In this document: one piece after another, positions 52,976 to 62,600 of the stretch
How positions within the stretch are numbered: the stretch's first letter is position 1
Layout: each line of letters starts with the position of its first letter
NCBI RefSeq assembly: GCF_947497005.1
Contig: NZ_CANMFF010000005.1
Coordinates: 62,001-126,000 of the forward strand
Reading direction: 5' to 3'
Source of the DNA: an uncultured Ruegeria sp.
Lineage (GTDB): Bacteria > Pseudomonadota > Alphaproteobacteria > Rhodobacterales > Rhodobacteraceae
Length of the DNA: 64,000 nucleotides
Position numbers and translations under genes: made by a program
The notes under the pieces: generated by a model
What the model was told of the DNA's origin: nothing
Database searches by the model: none
What the model saw: the letters and a program-made list of their open reading frames with translations, nothing else

Positions 52976-53664
52976 AGCTTTCGGCTGAAATAAAGGCGTT
53001 CCAGCAGCGTTTGGGGTATGAGTTCGCCAACGCTGAACTGCTGGTGCGTGCGCTGACCCATGGCTCAGTCTCGTCGACCACCCGGCCGGATAATCAGCGG
53101 CTGGAGTTTCTGGGCGACCGAGTACTGGGCCTTGTCATGGCCACCGCGCTGCTCGAAGCGGACAAAAAAGCATCCGAAGGCCAGCTGGCCCCGCGGTTCA
53201 ATGCGCTGGTCCGCAAAGAGGCCTGCGCTGACGTGGCCCGCCAGATCGATCTGGGCGCGGTGCTGAAACTGGGCCGGTCCGAGATGCTGTCCGGCGGCCG
53301 CCGCAAACAGGCCCTGCTGGGTGACGCGATGGAGGCGGTGATTGCCGCCATCTACCGCGATGCAGGGTTCGAGGCCGCCCGCGATGTCATCCTCGCCCTT
53401 TGGGGGGACCGTGTCCACACGGTCGAGGCCGACGCCCGTGACGCCAAAACCGCGCTGCAGGAATGGGCACAGGCCCGTGGGCAAAAGCCGCCCTCTTATA
53501 TTGAGGTCAAACGCAGTGGCCCCGACCACGCGCCGATATTCACCATTGCGGCGCGGCTGCAGGACGGCGCCGAGGCACAGGCTACCGCCGGATCCAAACG
53601 TCAGGCCGAACAGGCAGCGGCGAAGGCTCTGCTGGAGCAGTTGAGCCCGGCCAGTTCATCCTAA
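52972..53664 (+). CDS. rnc: Ribonuclease III
   Basis: 230 residues. The signature [19 protein letters not shown] and the [20 protein letters not shown] helix carry the metal ligands; [20 protein letters not shown] is the partner helix; the dsRBD is near residues 155-225 ([14 protein letters not shown] to [15 protein letters not shown]). Cleaves dsRNA, processing rRNA. The start is TTG, overlapping the lepB stop (TTGA), giving tight coupling. Confidence 0.95.
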   Translation: MKLSAEIKAFQQRLGYEFANAELLVRALTHGSVSSTTRPDNQRLEFLGDRVLGLVMATALLEADKKASEGQLAPRFNALVRKEACADVARQIDLGAVLKLGRSEMLSGGRRKQALLGDAMEAVIAAIYRDAGFEAARDVILALWGDRVHTVEADARDAKTALQEWAQARGQKPPSYIEVKRSGPDHAPIFTIAARLQDGAEAQATAGSKRQAEQAAAKALLEQLSPASSS

Positions 53665-53668
53665 GGAC

Positions 53669-54187
53669 ATGAAGCTCAGACCAGCCCAGAAGGCAGATGC
53701 CGCCAGCCTGGCCGCTTTGTCGATCGAAGTCTGGATCGGCACTTACCTGCGATATGGCGTGAGTTCGTTCTTCGCCGAGTTTGTATTGTCCGAGTTCACA
53801 ACGCGACGGTTCGAAGCCCTTCTCGACGAGGGGAAAGACCTTCTGGTCGTCTCCGAAAACCGCGATGGAGTCGACGGCTACATTCGGCTGGCAGAAGGTT
53901 GCGATCCGCCCGTTGACGGGCTGTCCGATCTTGAGATTGTGACGTTTTACGTGCAGCCGCGCCATCATGGTAGGGGCATCGGTTCAGCTCTGTTGCAGGT
54001 GGCGATTGACTTCTGCCGGGCCAAAGGCCGGAACGCGATTTGGCTGACGACAAATTCCGAGAATACAGCCGCGATTGATTTCTATCTGTCCAAAGGGTTC
54101 CGGCAGGTTGGCATCACGGATTTCCATATCGCAGACCAAGCCTATCCCAATCACATTCTGGCGTTAGACATTTCAGCGCGGGGCTAA
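53669..54187 (+). CDS. GNAT-family N-acetyltransferase
   Basis: 172 residues. VTFYVQPRHHGRGIGSALLQVAIDFC holds the R/Q-x-x-G-x-G/A loop as RHHGRGIG, and WLTTNSENTAAIDFYLSKGFRQVG is the usual closing helix and strand. It is of the simple GNAT type, unlike the three RimJ/RimL-like genes at 8-10 kb. It lies four bases after rnc, in a slot that is normally rnc-era. Acceptor unknown. Confidence 0.88.
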   Translation: MKLRPAQKADAASLAALSIEVWIGTYLRYGVSSFFAEFVLSEFTTRRFEALLDEGKDLLVVSENRDGVDGYIRLAEGCDPPVDGLSDLEIVTFYVQPRHHGRGIGSALLQVAIDFCRAKGRNAIWLTTNSENTAAIDFYLSKGFRQVGITDFHIADQAYPNHILALDISARG

Positions 54188-54189
54188 GG

Positions 54190-55572
54190 TCAGACCACCC
54201 GGATGAACCCGGCCAGCCCGGTTTTCTGGTGCTCGATCACATGACAATGAAACGCCCAGTCGCCGGGATTGTCGGCAACCAACGCGATATCAATGATCTC
54301 GTCTTTTAACATAAGCACCGTATCGGTTACCAACGGCGGCAGCTTGCGTAGGTTTGACTTTAGCGGGACAAAAGCAAGCCCGTGCAGGTGGATCGGGTGC
54401 AGATTCGGAGACTCATTGCGCAGTCGCAGAACATAACTCTTGCCCCGTTCCAGCACGGCCAGCGGCCCGGTTCCCTGTACTGCATCCCCGGGCCACGGCG
54501 TGCGGTTAATGGACCAGAAACTGTAGCCCAGCGACCCGCAGAATCCGTCATTGGGCGCACCCCCTTCCGGGGTCCAGCCGAACACGAATTCATGCAATTC
54601 GGCCTGATTCAGATCGGGCCGCGCTGCGGGGTTTGAATTCAATGGGCGCAGCTCTCGCAGATCACGTGCAATCGATTGCCCTGTGGCCCGCAACTGTGCC
54701 ATGGCGCGATGTTTCTGACCGGGAAACTTGCCAACAAGCGCTGCGGATTGTCCTTCATCGTCCGGCATGCGCAACGCAAAATCCACCCGTTGACCGGGAC
54801 CCATCAACAGCGGCTCGGCTGCTGTGGGCATTGATACATCAATCTCAACCGGATGCCCGTCCCATGCGATAATCCGGGCCTCGGCCTCTTCCAAGTGTAG
54901 CTTGTAGATACGGGTCGTGTCTGTATTGACCACGCGCAACCGCACCAGGCTGCCTGCGGCGTGGTCATATATCGCCTCGCTTTGCCAGTTCGCGGTCTGC
55001 ACATTACCAAACGTGCCCGCCCGTGCGGCACCACGCGCAGTATAGGCCGGCAGAAACGCACCGTCCTCGTCCAACCGGAAGTCTCGCAGATTGATCACCT
55101 GCTCACCGTCGAACCCGGAGTCTTCTGGCTCGGCAATCACCATCACACCGGTCAGCCCGTGGGCCATCTGATCCATTGTCATGCAATGGGGATGATACCA
55201 ATACGTGCCCGCATCCGGAGGTGTGAACTCGTAGACAAAGCTCTCATCCTCGCCGATGGGCATCTGGGTCAGGTAGGGCACCCCGTCCATCTCGTTGGGA
55301 ATGCGCAGCCCGTGCCAATGCATCGCGGTATAATCGGGCAGGGTATTGCGCACCGTCAGACGCATTGCTTCGCCCTGTTGTCCGTACAGAACCGGTGGCG
55401 GCGCATCAGGGGACAGGCTGACCATCCCTGTGGTCAGCTGATCGAGCAACCGATAGCTGGCGGATTGCAGAACCAGTTCCTGCGCCGGATCGCCTGCGGC
55501 CAGAGACAATCCTCCCAATCCCATGACACTTGCGGCGGCACCGCTTCCAAAAAGAAACTCGCGACGTTTCAT
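54190..55572 (-). CDS. Multicopper oxidase, Tat-exported
   Basis: 460 residues. Twin-arginine signal KRREFLFGSGAAASVMG. Copper-site motifs: AMHWHGLRIPN, TYWYHPHCMTMDQ, PIHLHGLAFVPL and WAFHCHVIEHQKTGL. The last has Leu at the axial position where many cuprous oxidases have Met (HCHxxEHxxxGM), which tends to raise the redox potential. No methionine-rich insert as in CueO was seen. Probably periplasmic laccase-type oxidase of phenols or metals. The start is set by the Tat signal; the open frame runs far upstream, antisense to era, and is spurious. The gene opposes the rnc-era direction. Confidence 0.92.
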   Translation of the reverse strand: MKRREFLFGSGAAASVMGLGGLSLAAGDPAQELVLQSASYRLLDQLTTGMVSLSPDAPPPVLYGQQGEAMRLTVRNTLPDYTAMHWHGLRIPNEMDGVPYLTQMPIGEDESFVYEFTPPDAGTYWYHPHCMTMDQMAHGLTGVMVIAEPEDSGFDGEQVINLRDFRLDEDGAFLPAYTARGAARAGTFGNVQTANWQSEAIYDHAAGSLVRLRVVNTDTTRIYKLHLEEAEARIIAWDGHPVEIDVSMPTAAEPLLMGPGQRVDFALRMPDDEGQSAALVGKFPGQKHRAMAQLRATGQSIARDLRELRPLNSNPAARPDLNQAELHEFVFGWTPEGGAPNDGFCGSLGYSFWSINRTPWPGDAVQGTGPLAVLERGKSYVLRLRNESPNLHPIHLHGLAFVPLKSNLRKLPPLVTDTVLMLKDEIIDIALVADNPGDWAFHCHVIEHQKTGLAGFIRVV

Positions 55573-55732
55573 GAAAACCTCACTGAACGGATCTGATGCC
55601 GGGCTGGGAATGGCTGGGCGTCTGCGTCCGTCCTGCCACCCTGCGTGCATGGCTGCAATGCGACAAATCCCTCTGGCCCGCCGGGCCTTTCTGCTATAGG
55701 GGTGCGCACTTGCAAACAGGATCGCCAGACTT

Positions 55733-56641
55733 ATGACCACACGCGCCGGATTTATCGCCCTGATCGGAGAGCCCAACGCAGGCAAATCCACCCTTCTGAA
55801 CCGCATGGTTGGGGCCAAAGTCTCGATCGTGACACATAAGGTGCAGACCACACGCACACGTATCCGCGGCGTGGCGATGGAAGGCGACGCACAACTGGTC
55901 TTTGTTGACACGCCCGGTTTGTTCAAACCGCGCCGTCGTTTGGATCGTGCCATGGTGGCCGCCGCATGGGGCGGCGCTGCCGATGCTGATGTCGTTGTCC
56001 TGATGGTTGAAGCACATCGTGGTATCACCGAAGGGGTTGAGCGCATCCTCGAAGGTCTGGAAGAGATCGGGCAGGGCCGTACCATCGCGCTGGCCATCAA
56101 CAAGATCGACAAGGTCCCGTCCGAGAAGCTGCTGGCGCTCACCAGCGAGTTGAACGCGCGCTATCCGTTTGCCGAAACCTTCATGATCTCGGCCGAGAAA
56201 GGCCACGGCGTTGACGACCTGCGGAAATGGCTGGCCTCTGAACTGCCCGAAGGCCCTTGGCTCTATCCTGAAGACCAGATCGCCGATTTACCGCTGCGCA
56301 TGATCGCTGCCGAAATGACGCGCGAGAAACTGACCCTGCGCCTGCATCAGGAACTACCGTATCAGCTGACCGTCGAGACCGAAAACTGGGAAGAGCGCAA
56401 AGACGGCTCCGCTAAGATCGATCAGATCATCTATGTCATGCGCGACGGCCACAAGGGCATCGTGCTGGGCAAAAAGGGTGAGACCATCAAGGCTGTCAGT
56501 CAGGCCGCACGGGCCGAGCTGGAAGAATTCCTCGACCGCAAGATCCACCTGTTCCTGCAAGTGAAGGTTCGGCCCAACTGGCTGGAAGAATCCGAGCGTT
56601 ACTCGGAAATGGGTCTGGATTTCAAAGACGGCAACGCATGA
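55733..56641 (+). CDS. era: GTPase Era
   Basis: 302 residues. G1 GEPNAGKSTLLN (13-24), G3 DTPG in VFVDTPGLFKPRRR, G4 NKID in LAINKIDKVPS, and the C-terminal KH domain with IDQIIYVMRDGHKGIVLGKKGETIK. It binds the 3' end of 16S rRNA and helps 30S assembly. Stop overlaps the DUF1491 start (ATGA). Confidence 0.96.
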   Translation: MTTRAGFIALIGEPNAGKSTLLNRMVGAKVSIVTHKVQTTRTRIRGVAMEGDAQLVFVDTPGLFKPRRRLDRAMVAAAWGGAADADVVVLMVEAHRGITEGVERILEGLEEIGQGRTIALAINKIDKVPSEKLLALTSELNARYPFAETFMISAEKGHGVDDLRKWLASELPEGPWLYPEDQIADLPLRMIAAEMTREKLTLRLHQELPYQLTVETENWEERKDGSAKIDQIIYVMRDGHKGIVLGKKGETIKAVSQAARAELEEFLDRKIHLFLQVKVRPNWLEESERYSEMGLDFKDGNA

Positions 56642-56967
56642 CCCGACTGACGGCCGATTTCTGGGTCCACGCCTATCTGGCGCGGCTGCGGTTTCAGGAC
56701 ATCCCGGCCTTTGTTGTTGCCCACGGCGATGACACCGCAGGTGCAGTTCTGGTTAAGCTGAACACACTGGACGGGCGGGCCGCCGCGTTCCAACGCAGCT
56801 TTGACCTGTTGAGTGGTGAGCGGAAATGGATTGAACTCTCGTCTGGTCCGGAAGCCGACGTAGATCAGGCCATCCAGCGCCAGCGCAGCTTTGACCCCGA
56901 CCTCTGGGTGCTTGAGGTTGAAGACCGGCAAGGGCGGCACCTGCTGGGGGAAGAGGGGCTGGAGTAA
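56638..56967 (+). CDS. DUF1491-family protein
   Basis: 109 residues: ADFWVHAYLARLRFQDIPAFVVAHGDDTAGAVLVKLN, then RSFDPDLWVLEVEDRQGRHLL. The pattern is that of DUF1491, a small alphaproteobacterial family usually between era and recO. No function known. Confidence 0.85.
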   Translation: MTRLTADFWVHAYLARLRFQDIPAFVVAHGDDTAGAVLVKLNTLDGRAAAFQRSFDLLSGERKWIELSSGPEADVDQAIQRQRSFDPDLWVLEVEDRQGRHLLGEEGLE

Positions 56968-57015
56968 TGGTTCAAACCAACTCTATGACAGTCCGTTCCC
57001 GGACGGCCTGAGCGT

Positions 57016-57405
57016 CTAACTGCTTTCACCAAGATACACAAAACTCATTTTGTTCCCATCCGGGTCGCGAGCATACGCGCCAAAAAAGCTTGGGCCATAC
57101 TGAGGACGATCACCCGGGTCGCCTTCGTTTGTTCCCCCGTGAGCCAGCGCAGTTGCATGCGCCTTTTGCACTTCCTCTTTGCTTTGGCATGACAGGCCGA
57201 CCATGTTGCCGTTCCCAACCGTCGCCGCCTCCTGATTGAATGGTGTCGCGACCCACATGCATCCACCGCCTCGCAGTTCGTAACATACGGCGTGTGGCAT
57301 GTATTCGGCGACTACTTTGCCCCCCAGTCGGGATACAACCGCGTCATAGTAGGTGCGTGCATTAGCAACATCGTTTGAACCGATCATGACGTAGTTAAGA
57401 GACAT
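57016..57405 (-). CDS. Glyoxalase/VOC-superfamily protein
   Basis: 129 residues. MSLNYVMIGSNDVANARTYYDAVVSRLGG opens the betaalphabetabetabeta fold, and GAYARDPDGNKMSFVYLG closes it; the metal-site His/Glu set is not clearly complete (CYELRGG, NEGDPGDRP). It may be a dioxygenase-like or resistance protein. It lies opposite to the era-recO direction. Confidence 0.85.
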   Translation of the reverse strand: MSLNYVMIGSNDVANARTYYDAVVSRLGGKVVAEYMPHAVCYELRGGGCMWVATPFNQEAATVGNGNMVGLSCQSKEEVQKAHATALAHGGTNEGDPGDRPQYGPSFFGAYARDPDGNKMSFVYLGESS

Positions 57406-57602
57406 TTTGGGAGTCCTCCTGATGCGAACATAACAAGAACATTATGATCGAAAAGGCGCGCGCGCAACCCATTTTAGTATTGCCGCGAACTCGTCTTCCT
57501 ATCGTCTGACCCGGCGACCTTCGGTTTCGATCCGGCAGCCATTAGTTTATGGGCGGCCTGAACCGGTTGTACCTTGAATATTTCACGGCCGTGGATCGCG
57601 TG

Positions 57603-57848
57603 CTATTTGCCTCCGTTCCACCCATCTTCATACTCGCCCAACGTTCTCGAGAGCCGCAGCAAAGACGCAAAAAAGCGTGCATAGACATCCCTCGATAACA
57701 TGGGCTTGTTGTCATCCAGCACCTGCACTAGCTCAACGACGGCCGCGGCAAACGTCTCATAGACCTGCATGTCTGCAGCCGTCGGGTCTGGCGTCCAGAT
57801 TTTGTGTTCGTCGTAAAAGGCGGCGGGTTGTGGTTCGTCATCGATCAT
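57603..57848 (-). CDS. Hypothetical protein
   Basis: 81 residues from MIDDEPQPAAFYDEHKIWTPDPT, with a helical remainder VYETFAAAVVELVQVLDDNKPMLSRDVYARFFASLLRLSRTLG. AGGGG lies ten bases before the ATG. The longer frame to 57899 lacks a site. No family recognised. Confidence 0.6.
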   Translation of the reverse strand: MIDDEPQPAAFYDEHKIWTPDPTAADMQVYETFAAAVVELVQVLDDNKPMLSRDVYARFFASLLRLSRTLGEYEDGWNGGK

Positions 57849-58045
57849 TGCGTGGCCCCTTCTGTTCGAAACGCAGGTGGGGGTCGTGCAAACGCGCACA
57901 AGTCAGCTGGCCCAAAGTCACAAAACTATGGCGGCTTCGGAAAAAGAACGCCCGCCGAAAGAGGATAAAAAGAGGTTCCGCTCTTGCGTGCCAACCCCGC
58001 TTGGGATTTTCTGCCGTCCAACCCAACCAATAAAGGGGCCGAGTT

Positions 58046-58771
58046 TTGGATTGGCGCGATCACGGAATACTCCTGACTTCTCGCCGCCATGGTGAAACCT
58101 CGGCGATCATTGAGGTTTTCACCGAAGGCCACGGGCGCCATGCCGGGGTTGTGCGTGGCGGAACCAGCCGCAGGATCGCGCCGATCCTGCAACCCGGTGC
58201 GCAGCTGGACGTGCTGTGGCGCGCGCGGCTGGAAGAGCATATCGGCACGTTTCAGGTCGAGCCCCTGCGTTCGCGCGCGGCGGCGGCGTTTTCGGGGCGG
58301 CTGGCGCTGTCCGGGCTGAACGCGGTTGTGTCACTCTTGTCCTTCTGTCTGCCCGAGCGCGAGCCACACACCGCGCTCTATACGCGAACCGAACAATTGA
58401 TGGACCTCTTGGGGCAGGATGAGATCTGGCCGCTGGCCTATCTGCGCTGGGAACTTGCATTGCTGGACGAGCTTGGCTTTGGCCTTGACCTGACCACCTG
58501 TGCCGTGACCGGCATGACCGAAGGGCTGATCTACGTGTCGCCCAGGACAGGTCGTGCCGTCAGTGCGAAAGGGGCGGGGGTATGGGCGGACAAGCTGCTG
58601 CCCCTGCCGCCCTGCCTGCGCGGGGAAGGCGCAGCACCGGATGCCGAAATCGCGCAGGCCCTGCGCACAACCGGGTATTTCCTCGAGCACCGTGTCGCCC
58701 CTTCACTGGGGCATAATCCACTGCCCGAGGCGCGGGCGCGGTTTGTGGATCAGGTCACTCGTCGGTTGTGA
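58046..58771 (+). CDS. recO: DNA repair protein RecO
   Basis: 241 residues from a TTG start ([25 protein letters not shown]) with AAGGGG seven bases upstream. N-terminal OB fold with [12 protein letters not shown] and [17 protein letters not shown]; helical C-terminal part; the usual zinc-finger cysteines are absent or reduced. It loads RecA with RecR at gaps. Its 3' end overlaps the convergent META gene by 17 bases. Confidence 0.93.
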   Translation: MDWRDHGILLTSRRHGETSAIIEVFTEGHGRHAGVVRGGTSRRIAPILQPGAQLDVLWRARLEEHIGTFQVEPLRSRAAAAFSGRLALSGLNAVVSLLSFCLPEREPHTALYTRTEQLMDLLGQDEIWPLAYLRWELALLDELGFGLDLTTCAVTGMTEGLIYVSPRTGRAVSAKGAGVWADKLLPLPPCLRGEGAAPDAEIAQALRTTGYFLEHRVAPSLGHNPLPEARARFVDQVTRRL

Positions 58772-59147
58772 ACACCATTTCGTGCCCATCCTCATTGCGC
58801 AAGATCAGCACATTGCCCGACACTTCGGATTGGGTCATGGCCATAAGGGCGGCAAAGTAGAACCCTTCTGCCTCAAGCCCTGCGCAGGCGGCCCGCGTGG
58901 CACTAAGGCCCTGAATTTCGAACCACGGGTAGGGTGCGTTCAGGGTGCCGTTGTAGCTGTTACAGGGGGCGTTCCCGGCTATCTTGCCTTCTTCAGGAAA
59001 CCGCAGCAGGGCGCTGGCCTCATAAGGCTGCCCGTTGATCTCCTGCAGCACCCAAGTCTGGTCTGCCGCGCCATAGGCGGCGACAGTTTCATCCTTGTCG
59101 CATTGGAACAGGGCCATCAGGGGCAGGGTCAGGATCAGGCGAGTCAT
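58755..59147 (-). CDS. META-domain protein (HslJ-like), secreted
   Basis: 130 residues. Signal-like start ([16 protein letters not shown]) and a META fold: [53 protein letters not shown]. The GN.xCN.Y.G and T..aC signature is characteristic of HslJ-like proteins. An outer-membrane lipoprotein is possible though the lipobox (LFQC) is poor. Confidence 0.82.
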   Translation of the reverse strand: MTRLILTLPLMALFQCDKDETVAAYGAADQTWVLQEINGQPYEASALLRFPEEGKIAGNAPCNSYNGTLNAPYPWFEIQGLSATRAACAGLEAEGFYFAALMAMTQSEVSGNVLILRNEDGHEMVFTTDE

Positions 59148-59188
59148 GTCTGGGTCTTAACGCATAGGGATTGTCGGTGAAACAGCGG

Positions 59189-59743
59189 TCAGTAGGGCAG
59201 AGACCCGTTTAACAGCTGTTCGCGCACTTCCAGCCGGGGTTTCCAGTTGTATCGCGTATCCTCGCGCACCGGTGCCCAGAACAGCGCGCCGCTGTTGCGC
59301 CAAGGATCCAGGATGATACCGTCATACATCGGATCTCCTTTGGCACTGATCGATGCCGAATGGTGGATGATGCGGAAGGGCGTCGGCGGTGACGTGGCCC
59401 AGTGTAGATCAAGTGTTCGGAAATTTTCCTGCCGCAGGCGCTTGGTCATGGCTTCGGCCCAATCATTGCATAACCCTTTTTCGCGGAAACCGTTGATGAC
59501 CTTGGCATTATGGACAATGGCTGAGTCGGTGACATTCCAATCCTGCGCCAACTGCTGCGAGTAACTGTAGGCGATGGTGGCTGCCTTCTGAGCTTCGACC
59601 GGATCGACATTCGGCCCGAGCATTCGGATCGACTGAGCAAGCGCATTGACATCGCTCTGACTGGCCGTCGGCGCGGAGGTGGTGCAGCCCGCAAGAACGA
59701 GCGCCGCCAGAGTGGCGCAAAGGGCAAAAAGTGATCGGGTCAT
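59189..59743 (-). CDS. Hypothetical lipoprotein
   Basis: 184 residues. Lipoprotein signal MTRSLFALCATLAALVLAGC, then a soluble domain with AEAMTKRLRQENFRTLDLHWATSPP and DGIILDPWRNSGALFWAPV. The closing half (LDLHWA, HHSASISAKG, GIILDPWR) hints at a peptidase-like fold but no family is certain. The longer frame to 59956 has no family match. Confidence 0.7.
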   Translation of the reverse strand: MTRSLFALCATLAALVLAGCTTSAPTASQSDVNALAQSIRMLGPNVDPVEAQKAATIAYSYSQQLAQDWNVTDSAIVHNAKVINGFREKGLCNDWAEAMTKRLRQENFRTLDLHWATSPPTPFRIIHHSASISAKGDPMYDGIILDPWRNSGALFWAPVREDTRYNWKPRLEVREQLLNGSLPY

Positions 59744-59944
59744 AGGGTGTCCCAAAATGCTGATCGAGTGTGTCAAGTTCAGCTGACGCTCTAACTGCGA
59801 AACGACTGGGATCAAAGGGGGAAGTTTGGACTTGTGCGGGTCACATCTGGTTGGAGCCCGGACGGTCAGAGGCATCGATATGGCCTGTATGAAACGTAAG
59901 GTCCGACGCGTGGGAGGCGTACAAATCCCACAAAGCAAGAAAAA

Positions 59945-59966
59945 GACCCGGCGCAAGGGCCGGGTC
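59945..59966 (-). terminator. Rho-independent terminator of mcd
   Basis: On the minus strand GACCCGGC pairs with GCCGGGTC around a six-base loop, then TTTTTC. It sits 30 bases after the mcd stop. Confidence 0.85.
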
Positions 59967-59995
59967 AGTTGGGGAAACAGGGTTGCCGGACTTGG

Positions 59996-61687
59996 TCACC
60001 CGAGCAGACGTCGTGCGATGACCTGTGCCTGAATTTCGGCAGCCCCTTCGAAAATATTTAGAATACGTGCGTCACACAGAACGCGGCTGATCTTGTATTC
60101 CAGCGCAAAGCCGTTGCCGCCATGGATTTGCAGCCCGTTATCGGCCGCAGCCCAAGCCACTCGCGCGCCCAGCAGCTTGGCCATACCGGCCTCAAGGTCA
60201 CAGCGCTGGCCATGATCTTTTTCCCACGCAGAGAAATAAGTCAGCTGACGCGCGATCATGATCTCGACTGCCATCATCGCCAGTTTGCCAGACACGCGCG
60301 GGAAGTTGATCAGCGATTTGCCAAACTGCTTGCGATCGATCGCATATTGCATGGCGATATCCAGCGCGCTTTGTGCCACGCCAATGGCACGGGCGGCGGT
60401 CTGGATGCGGGCGCTCTCGAAGGTTTCCATCAACTGCTTGAAACCTTTACCTTCTTCGCCGCCCAGCAGGTTCTCCCCTTTGACGTGGAAGCCATCAAAA
60501 CCCAGTTCGTATTCTTTCATGCCGCGATAGCCCAGAACCTCGATCTCGCCACCGGTCATGCCGGGGGTCGGGAAGGGATTCTCGTCTGTGCCCGGCGTCT
60601 TTTCCGCCAGGAACATGGACAGGCCGCGATGATCGGTGCTGTCAGGATTGGTCCGCGCCAGCAGGGTCATGACATGGGTGCGTGCGGCGTGGGTGATCCA
60701 CGTCTTGTTGCCAGTGATCTTGTAATCACCGTTTTCGTCCTTCACGGCGCGCGCGCGCAGGCTGCCGAGGTCAGATCCGGTGTTGGGTTCAGTGAAGACA
60801 GCGGTGGGCAGAATTTCGGCGCTGGCCAGTTTAGGCAGCCAGTTGGCCTTTTGCTCGTCTGTGCCGCCGGCGATGATCAGCTCGGCTGCGATTTCCGAAC
60901 GTGTACCCAGCGAGCCCACCCCGATATAACCGCGCGACAGCTCTTCGGACACAACGCACATCGAGGCTTTGGACAGGCCGAATCCACCGAAATCTTCGGG
61001 GATGGTCAGGCCAAAAACGCCCATTTCCGCCAGTTCTTCGATGATTTCCAGCGGAATCAGTTCGTCCTTGAGGTGCCATTCATGGGCGTGAGGTTCGACC
61101 TTTTCCTGCGCATAGCGGCGGAACTGATCGCGGATCATTTCAAGCTCGTCGTCCAGGCCCGAGGCCCCGAACATGGTGGCACCGGCCTGATCCTGCATCA
61201 GTTCGACCAGACGGACGCGTGCGGCCTGAGTGTTGGCTTGCGCCATCAGGGTTTGCACTTCGGTCGATTGAAAGCCCGACAGCGCGTCCCAGCCAAGACC
61301 CAAATCCTGAAGCCGCACAACCTCGCCCTGGTTCATAGGGATGCCGCCTGCGACCTGATGCAGGTATTCACCGAAAGCGATCTGGTGCAGCAACTGCTCG
61401 AGTTCACCGAACTTGCCTTCGGCCTGCAGTGCTTCGGCCCAGCGCTGCATCTGTTGCAGCGACTGATTGTAGGTGGCCAGCCACGCCAGGCCATGCGCTG
61501 CGGTCTGGTTCGCCTCGATCAGGGCGCCAGAGATGCGGTCGTCTGCGGTTACCATGCCGCGCACAGACTCGCGTGCTTTTTCAAAAACCGCTTCTACTGC
61601 GGGAACGGCGGCCCGGGTCAAATCCAGAAGATCAGGCAAAACTGCAGCAGTTGTCATCTCGGTCATATCCTGTCCGTCGTGGGCCAT
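59996..61687 (-). CDS. mcd: (2S)-methylsuccinyl-CoA dehydrogenase
   Basis: 563 residues, some 170 more than ordinary acyl-CoA dehydrogenases. The dehydrogenase part starts near LDDELEMIRDQFRRYAQEKV (about 175) and holds FTEPNTGSDLGSLR (FAD loop), KITGNKTWITHAAR, RKQFGKSLINF and LNIFEGAAEIQ with the Glu of the catalytic base near the end. The N-terminal helical extension is the mark of Mcd, which oxidises methylsuccinyl-CoA to mesaconyl-CoA in the ethylmalonyl-CoA pathway for acetate assimilation. No other pathway gene is in the window. AAAGGA precedes the ATG. Confidence 0.82.
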   Translation of the reverse strand: MAHDGQDMTEMTTAAVLPDLLDLTRAAVPAVEAVFEKARESVRGMVTADDRISGALIEANQTAAHGLAWLATYNQSLQQMQRWAEALQAEGKFGELEQLLHQIAFGEYLHQVAGGIPMNQGEVVRLQDLGLGWDALSGFQSTEVQTLMAQANTQAARVRLVELMQDQAGATMFGASGLDDELEMIRDQFRRYAQEKVEPHAHEWHLKDELIPLEIIEELAEMGVFGLTIPEDFGGFGLSKASMCVVSEELSRGYIGVGSLGTRSEIAAELIIAGGTDEQKANWLPKLASAEILPTAVFTEPNTGSDLGSLRARAVKDENGDYKITGNKTWITHAARTHVMTLLARTNPDSTDHRGLSMFLAEKTPGTDENPFPTPGMTGGEIEVLGYRGMKEYELGFDGFHVKGENLLGGEEGKGFKQLMETFESARIQTAARAIGVAQSALDIAMQYAIDRKQFGKSLINFPRVSGKLAMMAVEIMIARQLTYFSAWEKDHGQRCDLEAGMAKLLGARVAWAAADNGLQIHGGNGFALEYKISRVLCDARILNIFEGAAEIQAQVIARRLLG

Positions 61688-61831
61688 GAATCGCGTCCTT
61701 TCCTCGGTCGTCTGGTCATATCATGCTGCACGTGCAGCGCAACAAAAATACTAATTAAGCCGCCAAAAAGTTCAAAAATTACCTGAACATTTTTGCAGTG
61801 CAGAAGAAATTCCAGATGATATCTAGTGGAC

Positions 61832-62596
61832 ATGACCCTGTTTTCCATTCTTTCCCCGCAGGAACTGCTGTTGGCCATGGCTATTGCGTTTGCTGCTGGG
61901 TGGATCAAAGGCATGGTCGGTTTTGCCATGCCTATGGTTATGGTGTCGGGGCTGAACTCGTTTCTGCCGCCGGGTCTGACCTTGGCGGGTCTTATTCTGC
62001 CGACGCTGGTGACCAATGGGCTGCAGGCCCTTCGCGGTGGTGGTACCGCAGCGATTGCTTCCATTCGGCGGTTTCGGGTTTTCCTTATTGTCGGTGGCCT
62101 CTTTCTGCTGTTGAGCGCACAGCTGGTCACTTTGGTCCCCGGTTCTGTCTTTCTGTTGTTGATAGGTGGATTTGTATCTGTCTTCGCGCTGTTACAGGTT
62201 CTGGGGTTCAGAATGGCGCTGAACCGTCCGTCGAATGTCGTTGAGGCCGTGGTCGGTGGTGTGGCTGGGTTTGTTGGCGGCATGTCAGGTGTTTGGGGGC
62301 CTCCGACGGTTACCTATCTGACGGCACTGAACACTCCAAAGACCGAACAGATCCGCATTCAGGGTGTTATCTATGGTCTTGGGGCGGTTCTGTTACTGGT
62401 CGCGCATCTTGGGTCAGGTATTCTGCGTGCAGAAACGCTACCGTTTTCTGCAGCCCTGATCCTTCCGGCAATGGCAGGGATGTGGGTCGGTGTGAAATTG
62501 CAGGACCGTATCGATCAAGCAAGCTTTCGCAAGGCAACCTTGTTCGTGTTGCTCGTTGCGGGTCTGAACCTGCTGCGGCGCGGTTTGGTGGGGTGA
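61832..62596 (+). CDS. TauE/SafE-family membrane protein (TSUP)
   Basis: 254 residues, about eight helices. LLAMAIAFAAGWIKGMVGFAMPMVMVSGL and AVVGGVAGFVGGMSGVWGPPTVTYLTAL are the two GxxxGxxG/GG repeats of the family, which moves sulfite, sulfonates or other anions. The start is ATG at 61832 or GTG two codons upstream. Divergent from mcd with a 144-base gap. Confidence 0.9.
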   Translation: MTLFSILSPQELLLAMAIAFAAGWIKGMVGFAMPMVMVSGLNSFLPPGLTLAGLILPTLVTNGLQALRGGGTAAIASIRRFRVFLIVGGLFLLLSAQLVTLVPGSVFLLLIGGFVSVFALLQVLGFRMALNRPSNVVEAVVGGVAGFVGGMSGVWGPPTVTYLTALNTPKTEQIRIQGVIYGLGAVLLLVAHLGSGILRAETLPFSAALILPAMAGMWVGVKLQDRIDQASFRKATLFVLLVAGLNLLRRGLVG

Positions 62597-62600
62597 CGCT

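Noticed and set aside
55573-56142. Upstream extension of the multicopper oxidase frame
   Set aside because: It runs antisense through era and precedes the Tat signal, which sets the true start.
60122-61786. 554-codon open frame antisense to mcd
   Set aside because: Shadow of a high-GC gene; the opposite strand encodes an unmistakable acyl-CoA dehydrogenase.
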